Positions 36,263 through 48,800 of a stretch of 64,000 nt of DNA are shown one piece after another. The notes below the pieces were generated by a model. It was not told where the DNA came from. It saw only the letters and a list, made by a program, of their open reading frames with translations, and searched no databases. The DNA is from Mycteria americana (Eukaryota; Chordata; Aves; Ciconiiformes; Ciconiidae), in assembly GCF_035582795.1 (NCBI RefSeq), contig NC_134367.1, positions 116,026,062-116,090,061 of the forward strand, given 5' to 3'. The position numbers were made by a program, and so were the translations under genes. Every line of letters starts with the position of its first letter. Positions within the stretch are counted from its first letter, which is position 1.

Positions 36263-37670
36263 TACCCCCCGCCCACCTGAAAGACAAAAGATGGACCTCA
36301 GTGACAAGTTGCCACCCTTGTCAAGGACACTTTGGAAATGCATGCGCTGCAAAAGACCTTTGAATTTGAGCTGTGGTGACATGACTGTTAGTCTTTCCTG
36401 CTTCTTCCTGTACCAGTGGACTCTTTTTGGAATGCCAGCTCAGCGTACTAGCTTCCATACCTGTAGGATGCTCATGGGGTTGCAAGTGACAGCTGCTGCT
36501 TCTGAATGATACCTGGTCATGAGAGGTGGTGATGGGGAGTATTTGAAATGCTACCTTTGAAGCACATGTCCGTGCAGAATACTTGGTTCCACCAGCATGC
36601 TTGTCGTGGACATCACATCTGCACTGTGCTCTGCCTGTTGCGTGTTATCCTCTTCTCCTGGGACAGAGGTGCTCAGCCTTTTAGAAAAGCAATAAATACA
36701 TTTAAAGCAAACAAGTTGCTAGCTGGTACTGGCCACGTCTCTGGTGCAGGTCTAGGGAGAGGGGGCAAAAATGGAGGAGAGTTTGTGTTCTTCTGTCCTA
36801 TTGAACCTGAAGCCATTTTGCAACTGTATCGCTAAAGCACAGTAGGAACACCAGCCTATGGTGTTTGCTTAGGATCTCTCTGGTTCCCACAGTTCTCAAG
36901 CTTTTCTCTTGTTTCCTACAACATGCAGATTATATAAAGGACAGGTGAGGTTGGGTGAGAGCCAGCCATGCTTTGCACTTGCTAATTTTCTTCCCTTTAT
37001 ATTTTCAGGTTTTGTACTACCTTGAGATTTCCCATATTTCAGCTATGATACAAATATTTTGAAGGATTAAGCCTTAATGTTTAGGATTAGATAAAAGGGG
37101 TGTTGAGGGAAGGAGTCTGTTTTATGCCTAGTGACCTTGTTCTTTTGCATCAACAGCCTGCAATATTTGGGAGGAGAAGCAGCTCCTGAGCAAACTGTTC
37201 GTTGAGTAGAGCTGCTAATGACAGATGGTATGAGGTGGCAACTGCTAGTGACCTGGTAGTAAAATGACCAGGCCATTGAAACAGGGTAGCAGAGAGATTT
37301 TCAGGCTTGGGAATTTATAAGAGGTTGTGTATGACTGATTCAAGACACCTTTTCAGTGTTGCACTATGTTGCACTTAAAGCTGTGAATGCACAGCCATTG
37401 CCAATCTTAGATCTCCTGACTTTGGTTTTGACATGGTGTGTTAGGATTTACAGCCTGAAACACAGGGATTTATTGCTTATGCTGAGTTTCACCACACTCT
37501 TTCACTAACATTAAATTGCCCTGATGGAGGACCAACTTAGAGCAAATTCACCTGAGCTGAATGCTTCCTTTCCTCTGACTTACATCTGCTGTGCTTTGGG
37601 GAGTGAACTTCATAAGCTCTCTTAGAGTATGTATGCAGGTCCACAACAAGTACCCCATAAATATGATCTT

Positions 37671-37687
37671 TTTCTTCTTCTTCTTCT
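37671..37687 (+). repeat. TTC microsatellite
   Basis: About five TTC units. Confidence 0.8.
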
Positions 37688-38185
37688 CTAATGGAAGGCC
37701 TTGAGACATTAGGAAATAGGAAAAAATCTTGCTCTTCCATGTGGACACACCTGAGAACAAAAGTGTTAAGAGTTGCCCGGCACCCACAGGGGTATTTCTT
37801 TGTTGCCTATCTTTCTTCCCCACCCTCGCAGAATTTGGCATGTGCTTTCTGTTGCATTGATAGTAGGAGGTTTCCTGTAAAGCTTTGTGATTCTTAAGAC
37901 AGGCTTAGGTTTCTTTTTTCTTTGCCTGCTGAGGTTATACTTTTGGCGAATATAATCCTCTGAATATCAAGGCTAGCAGCTTTGTTTTCCTTAAGAGTAA
38001 AGATCTGATTTTGAAGGTATATGCAGATTTTGCTCTGAAGGAAGGTGTCTAATAAAATAAGGAATTTTCCATCACGACAAGCTGTGTGTTTCTTGGTGGC
38101 TGCAGCTTCTAGATGAAATGGGTGAGATGCTCCTAAAGCATATGTTTTAGAATCAGATCTGTCTCTATGCTGTGAATTACTGGGC

Positions 38186-38211
38186 TACATCCAGTTACAA
38201 AACTGGATGTA
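38186..38211. repeat. Perfect hairpin with 11-base arms
   Basis: TACATCCAGTT and AACTGGATGTA are exact reverse complements separated by ACAA. The stem is too short for a microRNA precursor. Confidence 0.9.
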
Positions 38212-39493
38212 AAATCCTGCTCGTGACTGCAGACAGCTCCTGGGGCCGCAGCTCCAGAGTGTAACAAACGTGTTGAGTGTTAGGTTGTTCTTCAGGCACC
38301 TACTTTATTGCAGATCTGAGAAAGCTGAGCTACGAGGTGTGTGGTTGAGTTTTTCCCCTGTCCTTTGGGATGCATTTCAAGCTGTTTCTCAATGGCTGTT
38401 GGCAGACTTCCAGTCTCTTACTGCCTTGCTAAATCACCTGTAGTGTGAGTAGTTTAGTAACACATGAGAATTGCAGCAAGCATAAGGTGGTATGACTGCA
38501 GTGCGTGAAATACACTGTTGTGCCCTGTTAGTGCAGATGGAAAAGCCTGCCCGAAAGTGGTGTTTGGGGTGACTGGTTAGTACGAATTTGAGTGCAAATC
38601 CAGCACTAACTCCCAGCAGCTGACATCCCTAGCAGGCGATAAGCTGGTAGGAGTTGTTTTCTCTCTTCTGAGTTAGTTTTCTCACCAACCCAAAGGAGAA
38701 TGGAGTAATGTGGCAAGGATGCTGAGAAGCTGCCCCTTCATAGCAGAGCATTGCCTGGTGGGACTCTCTAGAGCTAGCAGCAGCTCTGCTGGAAGGTGAA
38801 AAGAGGGTTTGATGAAAATCCACTCTGAAACATGGTTGCTGGAAGGATACTATGTTTTAGATTTCTTTATCCATGGTAGCTGACTTCCGTCTTCTCTTGT
38901 ATGGACCTGAGTGGGATTAGTCAGCATGTTTTTGGTAGACAGGAGACAATCTGCCTGCTTTCCAGTCTTTTCTAAGAAAGTTTGTCACTCAGTGAGTGAG
39001 AGGAGAAATGCCAACTTTCCAGGCAGTGGTGCTGCTAGGGATGAACGTCCCTCGCCTTTACTCCTTCCTGCTGAGAAACCTCCTCTTCCAGTGCACCTGA
39101 AACCCTGCCCTCCCTCCTCTTTTCCAGAAGAGATGGGAAGGGGCATGCAAACTACCTGTGCAGTATCTACTAGAGATATTGAGCTCCCATCAGTTGTTCT
39201 GCTTTTAGACAAAGCAAGGGGCTGGGTAATTACAAATTTTATTTGTTAGAAAAGAAAAAATCAAGCTTTTCTCAAGCAGAGCCCCACCATTTCCTCTCAG
39301 TTTCTTCTTCCTGGGCATATGGAGAAAAGAAAAGCTGTCTGCAGCCCTTCTGGAAGTTGCCTGAAAGTTTGGCTGACCATGGTGTGAAGCTGATCCTACA
39401 GCTGCTCTGATGTCCTTTGTAGGGTTGTTGGTTCACATGCTTCAGATGTTAGGGGAGTGTGTTAAGAGAGAAGAGGCATTTACAGTTCAAGTA

Positions 39494-39600
39494 TCATGGA
39501 ATCATAGAATCTCCTGAGTTGGAAGGGATCCGTGAGGATCATTGAGTCCTACTCCTGACTCTATACAGGGCAGCATAAAAGTCTTGCACTTTAACTGGAA
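39494..39600 (-). mobile_element. CR1 LINE 3' end, 5'-truncated
   Basis: The plus strand reads ATCATGGAATCATAGAATC, then a text like GAGTTGGAAGGGATCC...GGATCATTGAGTCC, which is the reverse complement of the conserved CR1 3' end with its ATTCTATG octamer repeats. The element is therefore on the minus strand with its 3' end near 39497. The other border is approximate. Confidence 0.85.
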
Positions 39601-42600
39601 ATGGGTCCTTCCAAACCTTGCAGCAGGTAACACAGTATTAAGTCTGCGGGTTCAGGTAACGTAGCAGTGGGGCCCATGGCAGGGAGGAGAGTGTAGGGAA
39701 TGGTAAAGCCCACCAGATGACCAGCAGCTGAGCACTTGATGTGGGAACTGGCTGTGGGCAGCTTGTAAAGATCCTTGTGTGCAGTTGAACCATGCTATCT
39801 GCTTGAGATGCAGCAGACAAACAGGTCATGGTATGCTGCACTCTGGGTGCTTAAGATTGTGCCCTGCTGCGAGGCTGTGAGGATGGATGATGGTAATTAT
39901 TCTCATTTCTAAAGGACATCTTGTAGCTCCCTAGCTATGTCTTAGAGACTTGCAGGCCAGGAGTGTACAGAGGGGAAGAGAAGCTTTCTCCTATTGATTA
40001 GTACTTTGTTTTGGAAAAGGAAATCATTTTTAGGGAACAACTTGAGGAGTCATCTCTGGATCTAGGCAGAGCTGTTCAGGATGGGAATCAGAGCTCTTCA
40101 AAAAGCTGTAACTTTGCTTCTACGTGTAAAGATTTTGGTGCTGTTTAATGCAACAATGACTTTGAAGTTGTTAAGTTTCAACTTTGCAAATGTTAAATTC
40201 AGCTCCCATGAATGAATATCGGACACTGTGTTGCTGGAGGAGTTACTCCTGGAATCAGGCTGCTTCTTTGTCTGTCTTGAAAGGAATTGCATCCAATATC
40301 TGATGGGGAAGCACTTTCTCAGCCGTGTAGCCTTTTATGCTCTTGACATACCTTACAAAAAGGCCAATAAATTTCAGAGATGGCTTGACACCAGCCCAAG
40401 TTATTTTGTTACTCACTGATAAATGATGGACCATTTTTCTGTGCATTTTTGGTGTGTTGCCATTTTCTGTTTGCCTGAGCAAATATAGTGTTTGTGTATG
40501 CTCTACAGGAGGTCAGGCCAGACAGACCTGGAAGACTAATGTCCCTCCTAATCTTAAAAGATATGGAAAAAAACCCCAACGGAAGTCTTACATGCTGAGC
40601 CTTAGGAGGTGACATGTTAGATCCTGACACTGAATGGTTTTCTAGTGTTATCTTCTCAAATATGAGCTTCCCCCTGGCACCCCCCCAAATATGTGTTGTT
40701 TGGCATCTTTCATCTTCTGCAATGCAAGTAGCTGGGACGTGTGACCCAAAGCTGTTGTGTGAGCTCTCATCACAGCACAGCCAGTGTTGTCAATAGACAC
40801 CTGTGTAGCAGATTGCAGGACTCAGCACAGGACAAAATAGGTGAAATAAAAGTACTCAAATAAAGCCAACAATACTGTCTTGATGAAGCTGTGTTACCAC
40901 TATGGTATGCTGAGGGAGAGAAAGGTGAGAGGCACCCCAAAGTGGCTAATTGCTGTTGCCTTACCTTAACTGGAAGCCTCGCTGAGTTGCATGCCTTTCT
41001 GCTGGGGTGCTGGGTGATATGTGTAGTTGGCATTAAAAGTGGTTCCTGTGGGTGACTCATGCATTGGGTTGTTTCAAAAGAAGGTGGGAGAGCTTTATTC
41101 CTTTCTCAGGCCGAATTCCAAACCCATTGTACCTGCACTCGGCATGACACCTTGGATGGCATGAATTGGCAGTCCCAGCCTCGCAGCTTGGGACTGGCAC
41201 CCCTTCTCTGGTACTAGTTCCAGCGCATGCCTGGCTACGTGGCAAGCCATCTCAGTGCTGGCCAGGAAGGAAACAACTCGTTATTTTTTAGGTTTGTTCT
41301 TTGCTGGATTAGCCGGTTGAGTCAGTTCATCATGTGCTCAAACACACGGTGGCGGTGGGCAATCACAGGGAGTGGAGAACAAGGCATTGGCTTCTGGTGG
41401 TGGGGGCTGCTGGGTTGGTTCACCAGCTTCTCTGCCTGTACCCTCTGAAAGGGATGTTGGTGTTCCCAAAGAACTGGAGTGATACTTGATTTCTGTGAAC
41501 ATCTCTTACAAGGGCCTGAAAATGAGCCTGGAAATGAACTGTCTGGACTCCTGGCGGCATTGTGGGGGAAGCTGGCTATAAGCAGTAACATGTTATCCCA
41601 GGTATTTATCTGCTAGATCCTGCCAGTTGCGTGCTCTCTAAAGGGCACAACCTGCAGCATGAGGTCCACACAATGAAGCCGTGCTGTTTTGTCTGCCGGG
41701 GGGCAGCAGTATAAGGAAAAGGTCTTTCTGATTTAGCTCTAGTGTAAACAGATTAAAGTCTCCTTTTTATTTCTTCACAAATGTCTTTTTATTCCTTTGA
41801 TTAATGTGGATAAGTAGTCCTCTTTACATTTTGTTTTGGGCTGGCTTCAATTAGTGATGATTTGGAGGATAACTGGGTAGAGTAAGGTATTTCTCACTGA
41901 GCACCAGTTCTAATAGGTATGTTATCAAGTGTCCTCTTCCCTGGCACCTTCTCCAGGTGACTCCTTGAAGAAAATTCTCTGCAGAGATAGAAATATGTCT
42001 CTAACTGGAAGAAAGGCTCTTCCAAAAGCACCAAAGCATAGCGGAGTTGCACTGAAGCATAGGGATTCCCAAGGATATTGCAGTAGTATGTGCCTGTGTA
42101 AGAACTTATCCTTTCTTGTTATGTTTGAAGCCGTTAGAAAATTTCCTGGGCACAGAGGTGTTTTAAGCCCAGATTGCCATGGTGTACTGGGGGCTGCAAG
42201 CAAACATCATTCAGCAAGTGAGTGACAGGCATATTCACAGGGCTTTGAAATCTTATGCTAGAGACAGTTCAATCAGGAGTGCAGCTCTTAGTCAGAAGCG
42301 TGTGCTGGACAGATTATCAGTAGTGCTCAGATACCAGCTTTATCAAAAGCCGTGCAAAATCAAGAAAAAACTGCCAAGAAACAGCTAACAAATAACCCCC
42401 ACGGTTCTTTGTTCTACGACTGAAGAGTCTTTCCTTTAAGCCTTTCTTTTTCCAGGGGGGAAATCAACCTTGAGTCTGAAACCCAGCGCTTTAGTGTCTG
42501 TGAGCAGCTCTTCTTTGTGCAGGATGTTCAAATAAAACTAGCTTGTGGGAGACTGTCTCAGCCTGCCTTTTGAGGCGTAAGCAGCATTACTCTGGAGAGA

Positions 42601-45115
42601 CGGGGTACTGGTTTGTACACAGCGTGTGCATACAGAGCTTGTTCATGGAAAGCTGGGGGCAGGTACCGTGTGCTTTATGTAGCTACCAAACCTGGAAGCA
42701 GAGGTGGCTGTAACTGATGCAGAGGGGCTTTTCATAGTCATGTGCCTGATCTCTGTCCTAGAGCTTAGTTGTCACCTGTATCTTCTGGATTTTTTCTTCA
42801 TATTTCATAGCTGTTCACATTGCTGGGTTAAATCTCTTTTCTTGCAAGAAGAGTCAAGGCATATATCTTATGTTTCCTCTGTCAATGAAATGTATGCATG
42901 TCTGGGGTTTATTGTTTTGCAAGTGTTCTGTTGCAGAGGTTTTGCATCCTGCAGCATCACCAAAAGTGAGGCTGGACTTGCTGTTTAATTGGGATATTGC
43001 AGAGGCAGGCAAAAGCAGTGCTGACAGAAATGCAAATGGTAGGTGAGTCTCACATTTCAGGTTATCTCTAGAATTGCTGGAATAATTTGTACTTTCTACG
43101 TGGCAGTTACAAGCAGTTAGAGGGGCTGACAGGAGCAATTGCATTAGGCCTACTAACTCTTGCTAAATACTGTAAGCCAGAGGGATTGTAGTGTTGTCTG
43201 ACTGAGGCTTAAACCAGGTGTTTGATATCAGGTACTTAAGTTCAAGCTTTGAGAGCTGATGTAAACAAGAAGGAAGGGAAAATGCCCAGTTTTATTTCTG
43301 GAATTGTGGAAAATGCTGGAAGACTGCTCTGCTCTGAATTGATATCAGCCCTTACGAAGTGGTTCTGAGGACTCCTCACTCCAGTAGGTCTAGTTTTATG
43401 TTTTTATTGCCTGTTGTGCTGAAGCAGCTCAGGCTACTTTTTAGCAGAGAACAAGCTGCGTTGCACACAACATGCATGCTGCTCTGAAACCAATGTGTGT
43501 AGTCTTCAAAGATCTCCAATGTGTTGTTCCCTCAAATGGAAAAACTTGGGGAATCAGTCATGGTGGTGGTTCAAGGATCTGCCTTATGGTACCTTCACAG
43601 CCTGGCTTTGCTGGGTGCCGAGCCTGCATCGGATGTCCCAGCTGCTCTGGTGTCCCGTGGAGATCTTCCATTCATAAGATTGGGCTGGACTGATCTTACT
43701 TAGGCTTGCAATCCTGTTGCCAGAAAGCAGGATAACTGGCTGTCATCCAGGTGCTAGAAGGGCTTTGCTCTCCGAATTTTCTGAGTATGGTGGTCTCTGG
43801 TGACATGGATTTGCGGAGTTGCTGTGGCAACCTGCATAGGTTCCCTCAAGCCCCAGCACAGTTCCTGGCTTCCCAATTAGCTTCACTACTCATCCTGCTT
43901 GTGAGAGGAGGAGTGGGGGCTGGGCCTTGGGGCAGTTTGCCTGCTGGACAAGCAAGGCAGCCTCTGAAGGGGGTAGGGACAGAGAGCATCACCTTCCCAG
44001 AGAGCATGCAGAGAGCTGCAGTGCCATGCCTGCCTTCCCTCCCTCCAGTTGGGCAGATTAGCGAGGGCCTCTGCCTCTCTGCAACCTCCCTGCTGCTTTT
44101 GCTTGCTTATTGCTGCCATAGTTAGAGGGTTTTGTTGTCTCCCGGGCCTAACGCATTTAGGTCAGAGTGAGCTAAGCCACAATTTAAATCAAGCTTTTTG
44201 GAGGTAATTTGAAAACTTATGCTGTTTTTATTTTAGGTGAAAAAATATTGGTAATTTAAGCAGAAACATGGCTCTTAAAACCATGCTTGCTGCAAGGGAG
44301 CTCATTCCTCTGAAGTTGTTTGAGTGGAGTGTAGTTCAAACAGGGCCTTAAGCTAAGCCCTTGAAGGCAGAATTTTTAAAGCTCCCAAGGTAATTTAGGA
44401 CCTGATGCTTCCTACCTGAGGTCCTCCCTGGAAAGCGCAGCCTGTGCAGAATGGTCCCTTTCACTCCTGTGAGTTCAGCGTGCAGCGCTGTTGGCTCCAC
44501 ATACTCAACAAATTTTCTTCTGAAGCTCTGACACCTTCTCATGAGGATGCTCACAAGGCCTTGGGTGGATATCTCTTTGAGCATGACAATGTGAATCACC
44601 AGGGAGAAAATGAAACTTCCCATTTTATGTGGATGTTTTCTAACAGATAAGAAGCTGATTAATTAAATGGTAGACAGCTGTAATATAGGGAAATTAAGGG
44701 TTGGAGAGAGATGAAAGTATCTTTTTGTTTCTTTTAAATCAAATTTTAAACATAACCTTATTATTATGCATCGTGGGGTATTATATGCATATCTGGATTG
44801 AAATTTTCTCATCTTCTCTTCAGGATCTGACCACCCATCCCAGCATAATAGTCTTGTTTTCATGTTTCTTGTGAAGTGCCCAGCACAACTGTGTACTTAA
44901 TGTTCAGATCAAGCTAAACATGCAGTGTTCATCAAAAGCTGTTCCAGTTTTTATTTTTCAGTCCAACAGGTTCTGCATAACTGAAGCCTTTTTATGAATC
45001 TTGATTCAAGTATAAAGCACATAGTTTTCTCCTGTTTCTCTGAAGTTTAACAGCAATTGTGGAGAAAAACCTAAGCTTAGTGAAATGCTCTTGGAGTTCC
45101 AAGACAGCAAGAGTT

Positions 45116-45141
45116 GCTTATGCAGTTGCATAAGCTTATGC
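45116..45141. repeat. Overlapping palindromes
   Basis: GCTTATGCA and TGCATAAGC pair perfectly around GT (45116-45135). The second arm also starts a perfect 14-base palindrome, GCATAAGCTTATGC (45128-45141). Both contain TATGCA, similar to half of an octamer (POU) site. Confidence 0.85.
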
Positions 45142-45751
45142 AGGGCTTTATATGCAGTTGAATATGCACTTGGGTCGTGATCATAACAGTTTAGAGTTGA
45201 AGGTGCTGGCCTGTGCACAGCAGAGGTATCAGCTCCTCTTGGTGGCTTAGGGAAGCTGGAAGCATTGAAGTGCTTGGACCTGACCCCTTAGTTCCCATCA
45301 CACCTCTCAGTGATGCATGTCGGGGGCTGGAAGATGTAGAACTCATGGAGTGGCCTTGGCTAATCAGCCAGGTGTAACGCCTGCTGGGATGCACAGGGTT
45401 ATTTTATCCCATATACCTAGCAGATGAAGGTGATAGAGCCAAATGTGGTCACGGACATTGCAAAGTCTTTCTGCAGCTTTCTGAGGATTCAGTAGCCTCA
45501 ACATAATAGTGGCAGGTCGATCTTTGTCTAGGAGGAAGGTTGATCTCTGTGTCCCCACCCTTGGCTACCTTATTTGTGCCAGATCACCTCAACCCCTTGC
45601 ACATTTTAAGTGTGCTGGTATATGGTGCTTTCTTAGAATATAGATATTTTTCTGAGACTGGATTGTTGCCAGATGGATATGTGTGTCTGATCATTTTGTG
45701 CATGATCACTGCAGTAGTTGTTCCCTTTATACTGTCCAAGCCACACAGTTC

Positions 45752-45806
45752 ACTTAAAGTAACTTTTGACTAAAGTGACAAAAGTTACTTAAAGTAACTT
45801 TTGACT
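45752..45806. repeat. Direct and inverted repeat cluster
   Basis: ACTTAAAGTAACTTTTGACT occurs at 45752-45771 and again at 45787-45806. Between them lies CAAAAGTTACTT (45779-45790), the exact reverse complement of 45757-45768, so the middle part can pair with either copy. Confidence 0.9.
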
Positions 45807-48800
45807 TAGCTTTACATAGCCTTGAGCCTGGAGATGTTCTGGGTATTGTATGTGTGTGATAAAAATAACAGAGAAGCAAATATGTGATCAGGACTTGAAT
45901 TCTTGCAGAGCTGTTAGTGATCTCAGAAACCACAGGAGTGTCATGTTACTCAGTTCCCAGATGGAGATGCCTTGTAATGCCTGTGTGAACGTTCCAGCAC
46001 GCTATAAACATGGAACCTGGATGCTGCAGAGGCCATACAGGGATAGAGAAGAGCTGTTTATTGAATGGTAGCACAAGTTCTGATCTTCAGTCTGGGAACA
46101 AGACTGTGCATGCTAGTGTCTGTACAGTTAACTCACTGTGTGAAGAGGGGGTGTGCAGGGGGAGCTCTTGCACATTTGAGTTGGGTTTGCAGTCTACCCA
46201 GTCTCCTGGGTATATCACAAACATACCTGAGTGTCCATTCCCAAACTCCTGTGGGGGTGATGAGAAATGTAATAGATGAAGGGGCAAGGAGTGATGCTGG
46301 GGGCACAGAATTGCTGTTACTTGTTTCTGCTTTTGCTATTTCAGAGTAATCTTAAATATTTGTGTTACATATCATTGTGTTCTACCTCTTACTTGCCAAG
46401 GCTGGTTGCCTTAGTCACCAGGGCTTTGGTAACTAGGACAACAAGATTGAGCAGGCAAAGGTAGAAATAATCATAATCACTTTCTCAACTCTTTCTGAAA
46501 TTGGCTTATATGAACCAATATCATGCATGTGGGCGACTTGTGTCAGCAGTCTGTTCTCCCTTTCTGCCTGACACATCCTGAAATCCTACTGGCAGCTGTA
46601 GGCAACCCTAACAGAGCTGGGTGCTGTGCCCTCCTGCAACTGGAAACAAGCCCATCAGGGACATGTGAATGTTGCTGGCCACCTCCTTCCTGGAGCACGG
46701 CAGCCTGTGCTGGGGCTGGAGAATAGTCCAAGGGGCACCTAAGGCAAGCCCTCGGGGGCCAGCACTTGTGTGCCCCCCAACTTGGTGGCAGATCGAGACT
46801 GGGAAGTGTTGTGGCAGTGTGTCTGCTGGGATGGGGAGGCTGGCTTATAGTGCCAGCAGCAGCTGGTGGCTGCCATAAAGTAAGTTTCTTCCATAGACAT
46901 TGTCCTCTCCTGGAATAGTTATCTATTTGTTGGTTTGTTTGCTTACTGTTGGGCTGAGGAGGGTCTGGGAGATAGTAATTGGTGTCCTGTCTCTCATTCC
47001 TCAGGTGACTGGCTTTTGGATACTGTTTACACTATGAGTATAATTGGAGGTCGGCTTTTGTGCAGTTCTGCTTTGCTTTGAGAGCAGGCTGTTTCTATCC
47101 TACCAGGTAATCCCGAATCCTAATTTGGGACGATGAAATTATATTTCCCAACCCACCTTTGAAACATGTTGCTCCTGGAACCTCCCGTGGAGCTGCATCC
47201 TGCTGTGTCTGTGCCTTGTTACTAACGCCTTTTCTGCAGTAACAAACCAAGGCTGTGTTCTCTCCTCTGGAAAGCCCCCAGCTCCATGAATTTGTGCTAG
47301 CAAGGCACTTGGCTAGTATCCCTCACTGCTCTGTGCATTGGTTTCCTTCTCTCTGCTTGTTTTCTCTCAGCTTAACATGATAGGGAGCCGCAGTGAGCAC
47401 AGTCAAGGGATTCCCTGGCAGCACAAGCCTGTTCTTTCTGGGCACCCAGTGCAAGCTTAATAGACTCTCTTGAACACTTTATGACAAAATTAGCCACTGT
47501 CCCCAATAAAACTAAACCTCCATACAAAGCCAGGTCAAGGAACTTGGCAGGATCTGAGGGTTTCAGCAGCATTTGGAGGAAGGGTTGTAACCTGTTAGGC
47601 CTCTGTGAAGACTGTCCTTGAAGTGGCAGGGGAATACATGTGCAGGGCAGGAAATGGTAATAGCTGTGGAAGGCTGCCCTTGCTCTGTGCTTGCAAACAT
47701 CAGTCCACACTCCAGTAATGAATCCTGCTGCTTTCAGAGAAAAGAGTAGCCTAGACTGGTGTCTTGCTGCAAAAGGAACTTGTACTCACTCTGCCATTGG
47801 TTTGGATTTCATTTAAATTTTGAGCTAGATGCTCAAAATTTGTTACTTTTCACATTAGAATGCAATACCCAAGTGTTAGTGTGTATGCCAGCCTTCCTCC
47901 TAATTCCCCGGCCATAGCTCTGTAGTCAGACACCCATGACCAAGGCTCCCTTCTTCTCTGCCACAGTGCAAATTTGGGATCGTCCGGCAGTACATAGAGA
48001 AGGGCTGGAGGAACTGCCTCTTCAGGAACAGTGGGCTTCGGGGACTGCAGCATGTCCATCTTTTGCTCAGCCACAAAAAAGGGGAATAGTTTGGGCTGCT
48101 TTCCTCACCTGGCAAGGATTAAAAGGAATTCCATTGCCAGCTGTGGCTAGTCAAAACTCTCTGCAAGAAACCTACTCCTGATGTCTCAGTTGCTCACCAT
48201 GTTTGCTCTTTGATCTGGGACAGATGATCTCTGAGGCTGAACACCAGGGTTTTGTGTGGCCATAGCCTGGCTCAGGGAGAGGGTGTCCCGTGCTGCTGAG
48301 CCTTACTAGTGGCTCTCCTCAGAGAGGTCCCCAGCCATGCAGGGGAAGAAGTGGAGGGTTTGTGCTAATGTGATGGGAGCAGTGTTGGCTTCTTGCTTGC
48401 CAGAGGAGTGCATGTGTGTAGCAGGGCACAGGATATCATAGGTCAGAAGTGTCAGCAATAGGATAACTCTGAGCTATTTCTGTACTGGTCATGGGGTCCA
48501 GTGAGTGGCTGAACCCTCCCCAAGATACCCATGCAGCCTAATGAAAAGCTTAAGTTAAAGATCTGAGTCTTAAAAATAACTGTTCTGATGGGATCCCTTT
48601 GACAAACAGCACCTAGGCTAGGGCTGCAGAGGATGCTTCTGCTGTAGATATAGTGTTCCAGTTTGAGCAACTATCCCTGTATCTAATTTTGAGAACAGTG
48701 GCTCATGATTTGGATAATGTGTTTTTTTTTAACTTCTGCAGTCTTACCTACTGCTTTTATTTATCACTGCTCACCCTTTGGATACAGACCCTGGAAGTCT

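Noticed and set aside
40755-40900. AATAAA-like signals (for example near 40857) as ends of a nested gene
   Set aside because: AATAAA occurs often in intronic sequence and no coding exon or splice pattern leads up to it.
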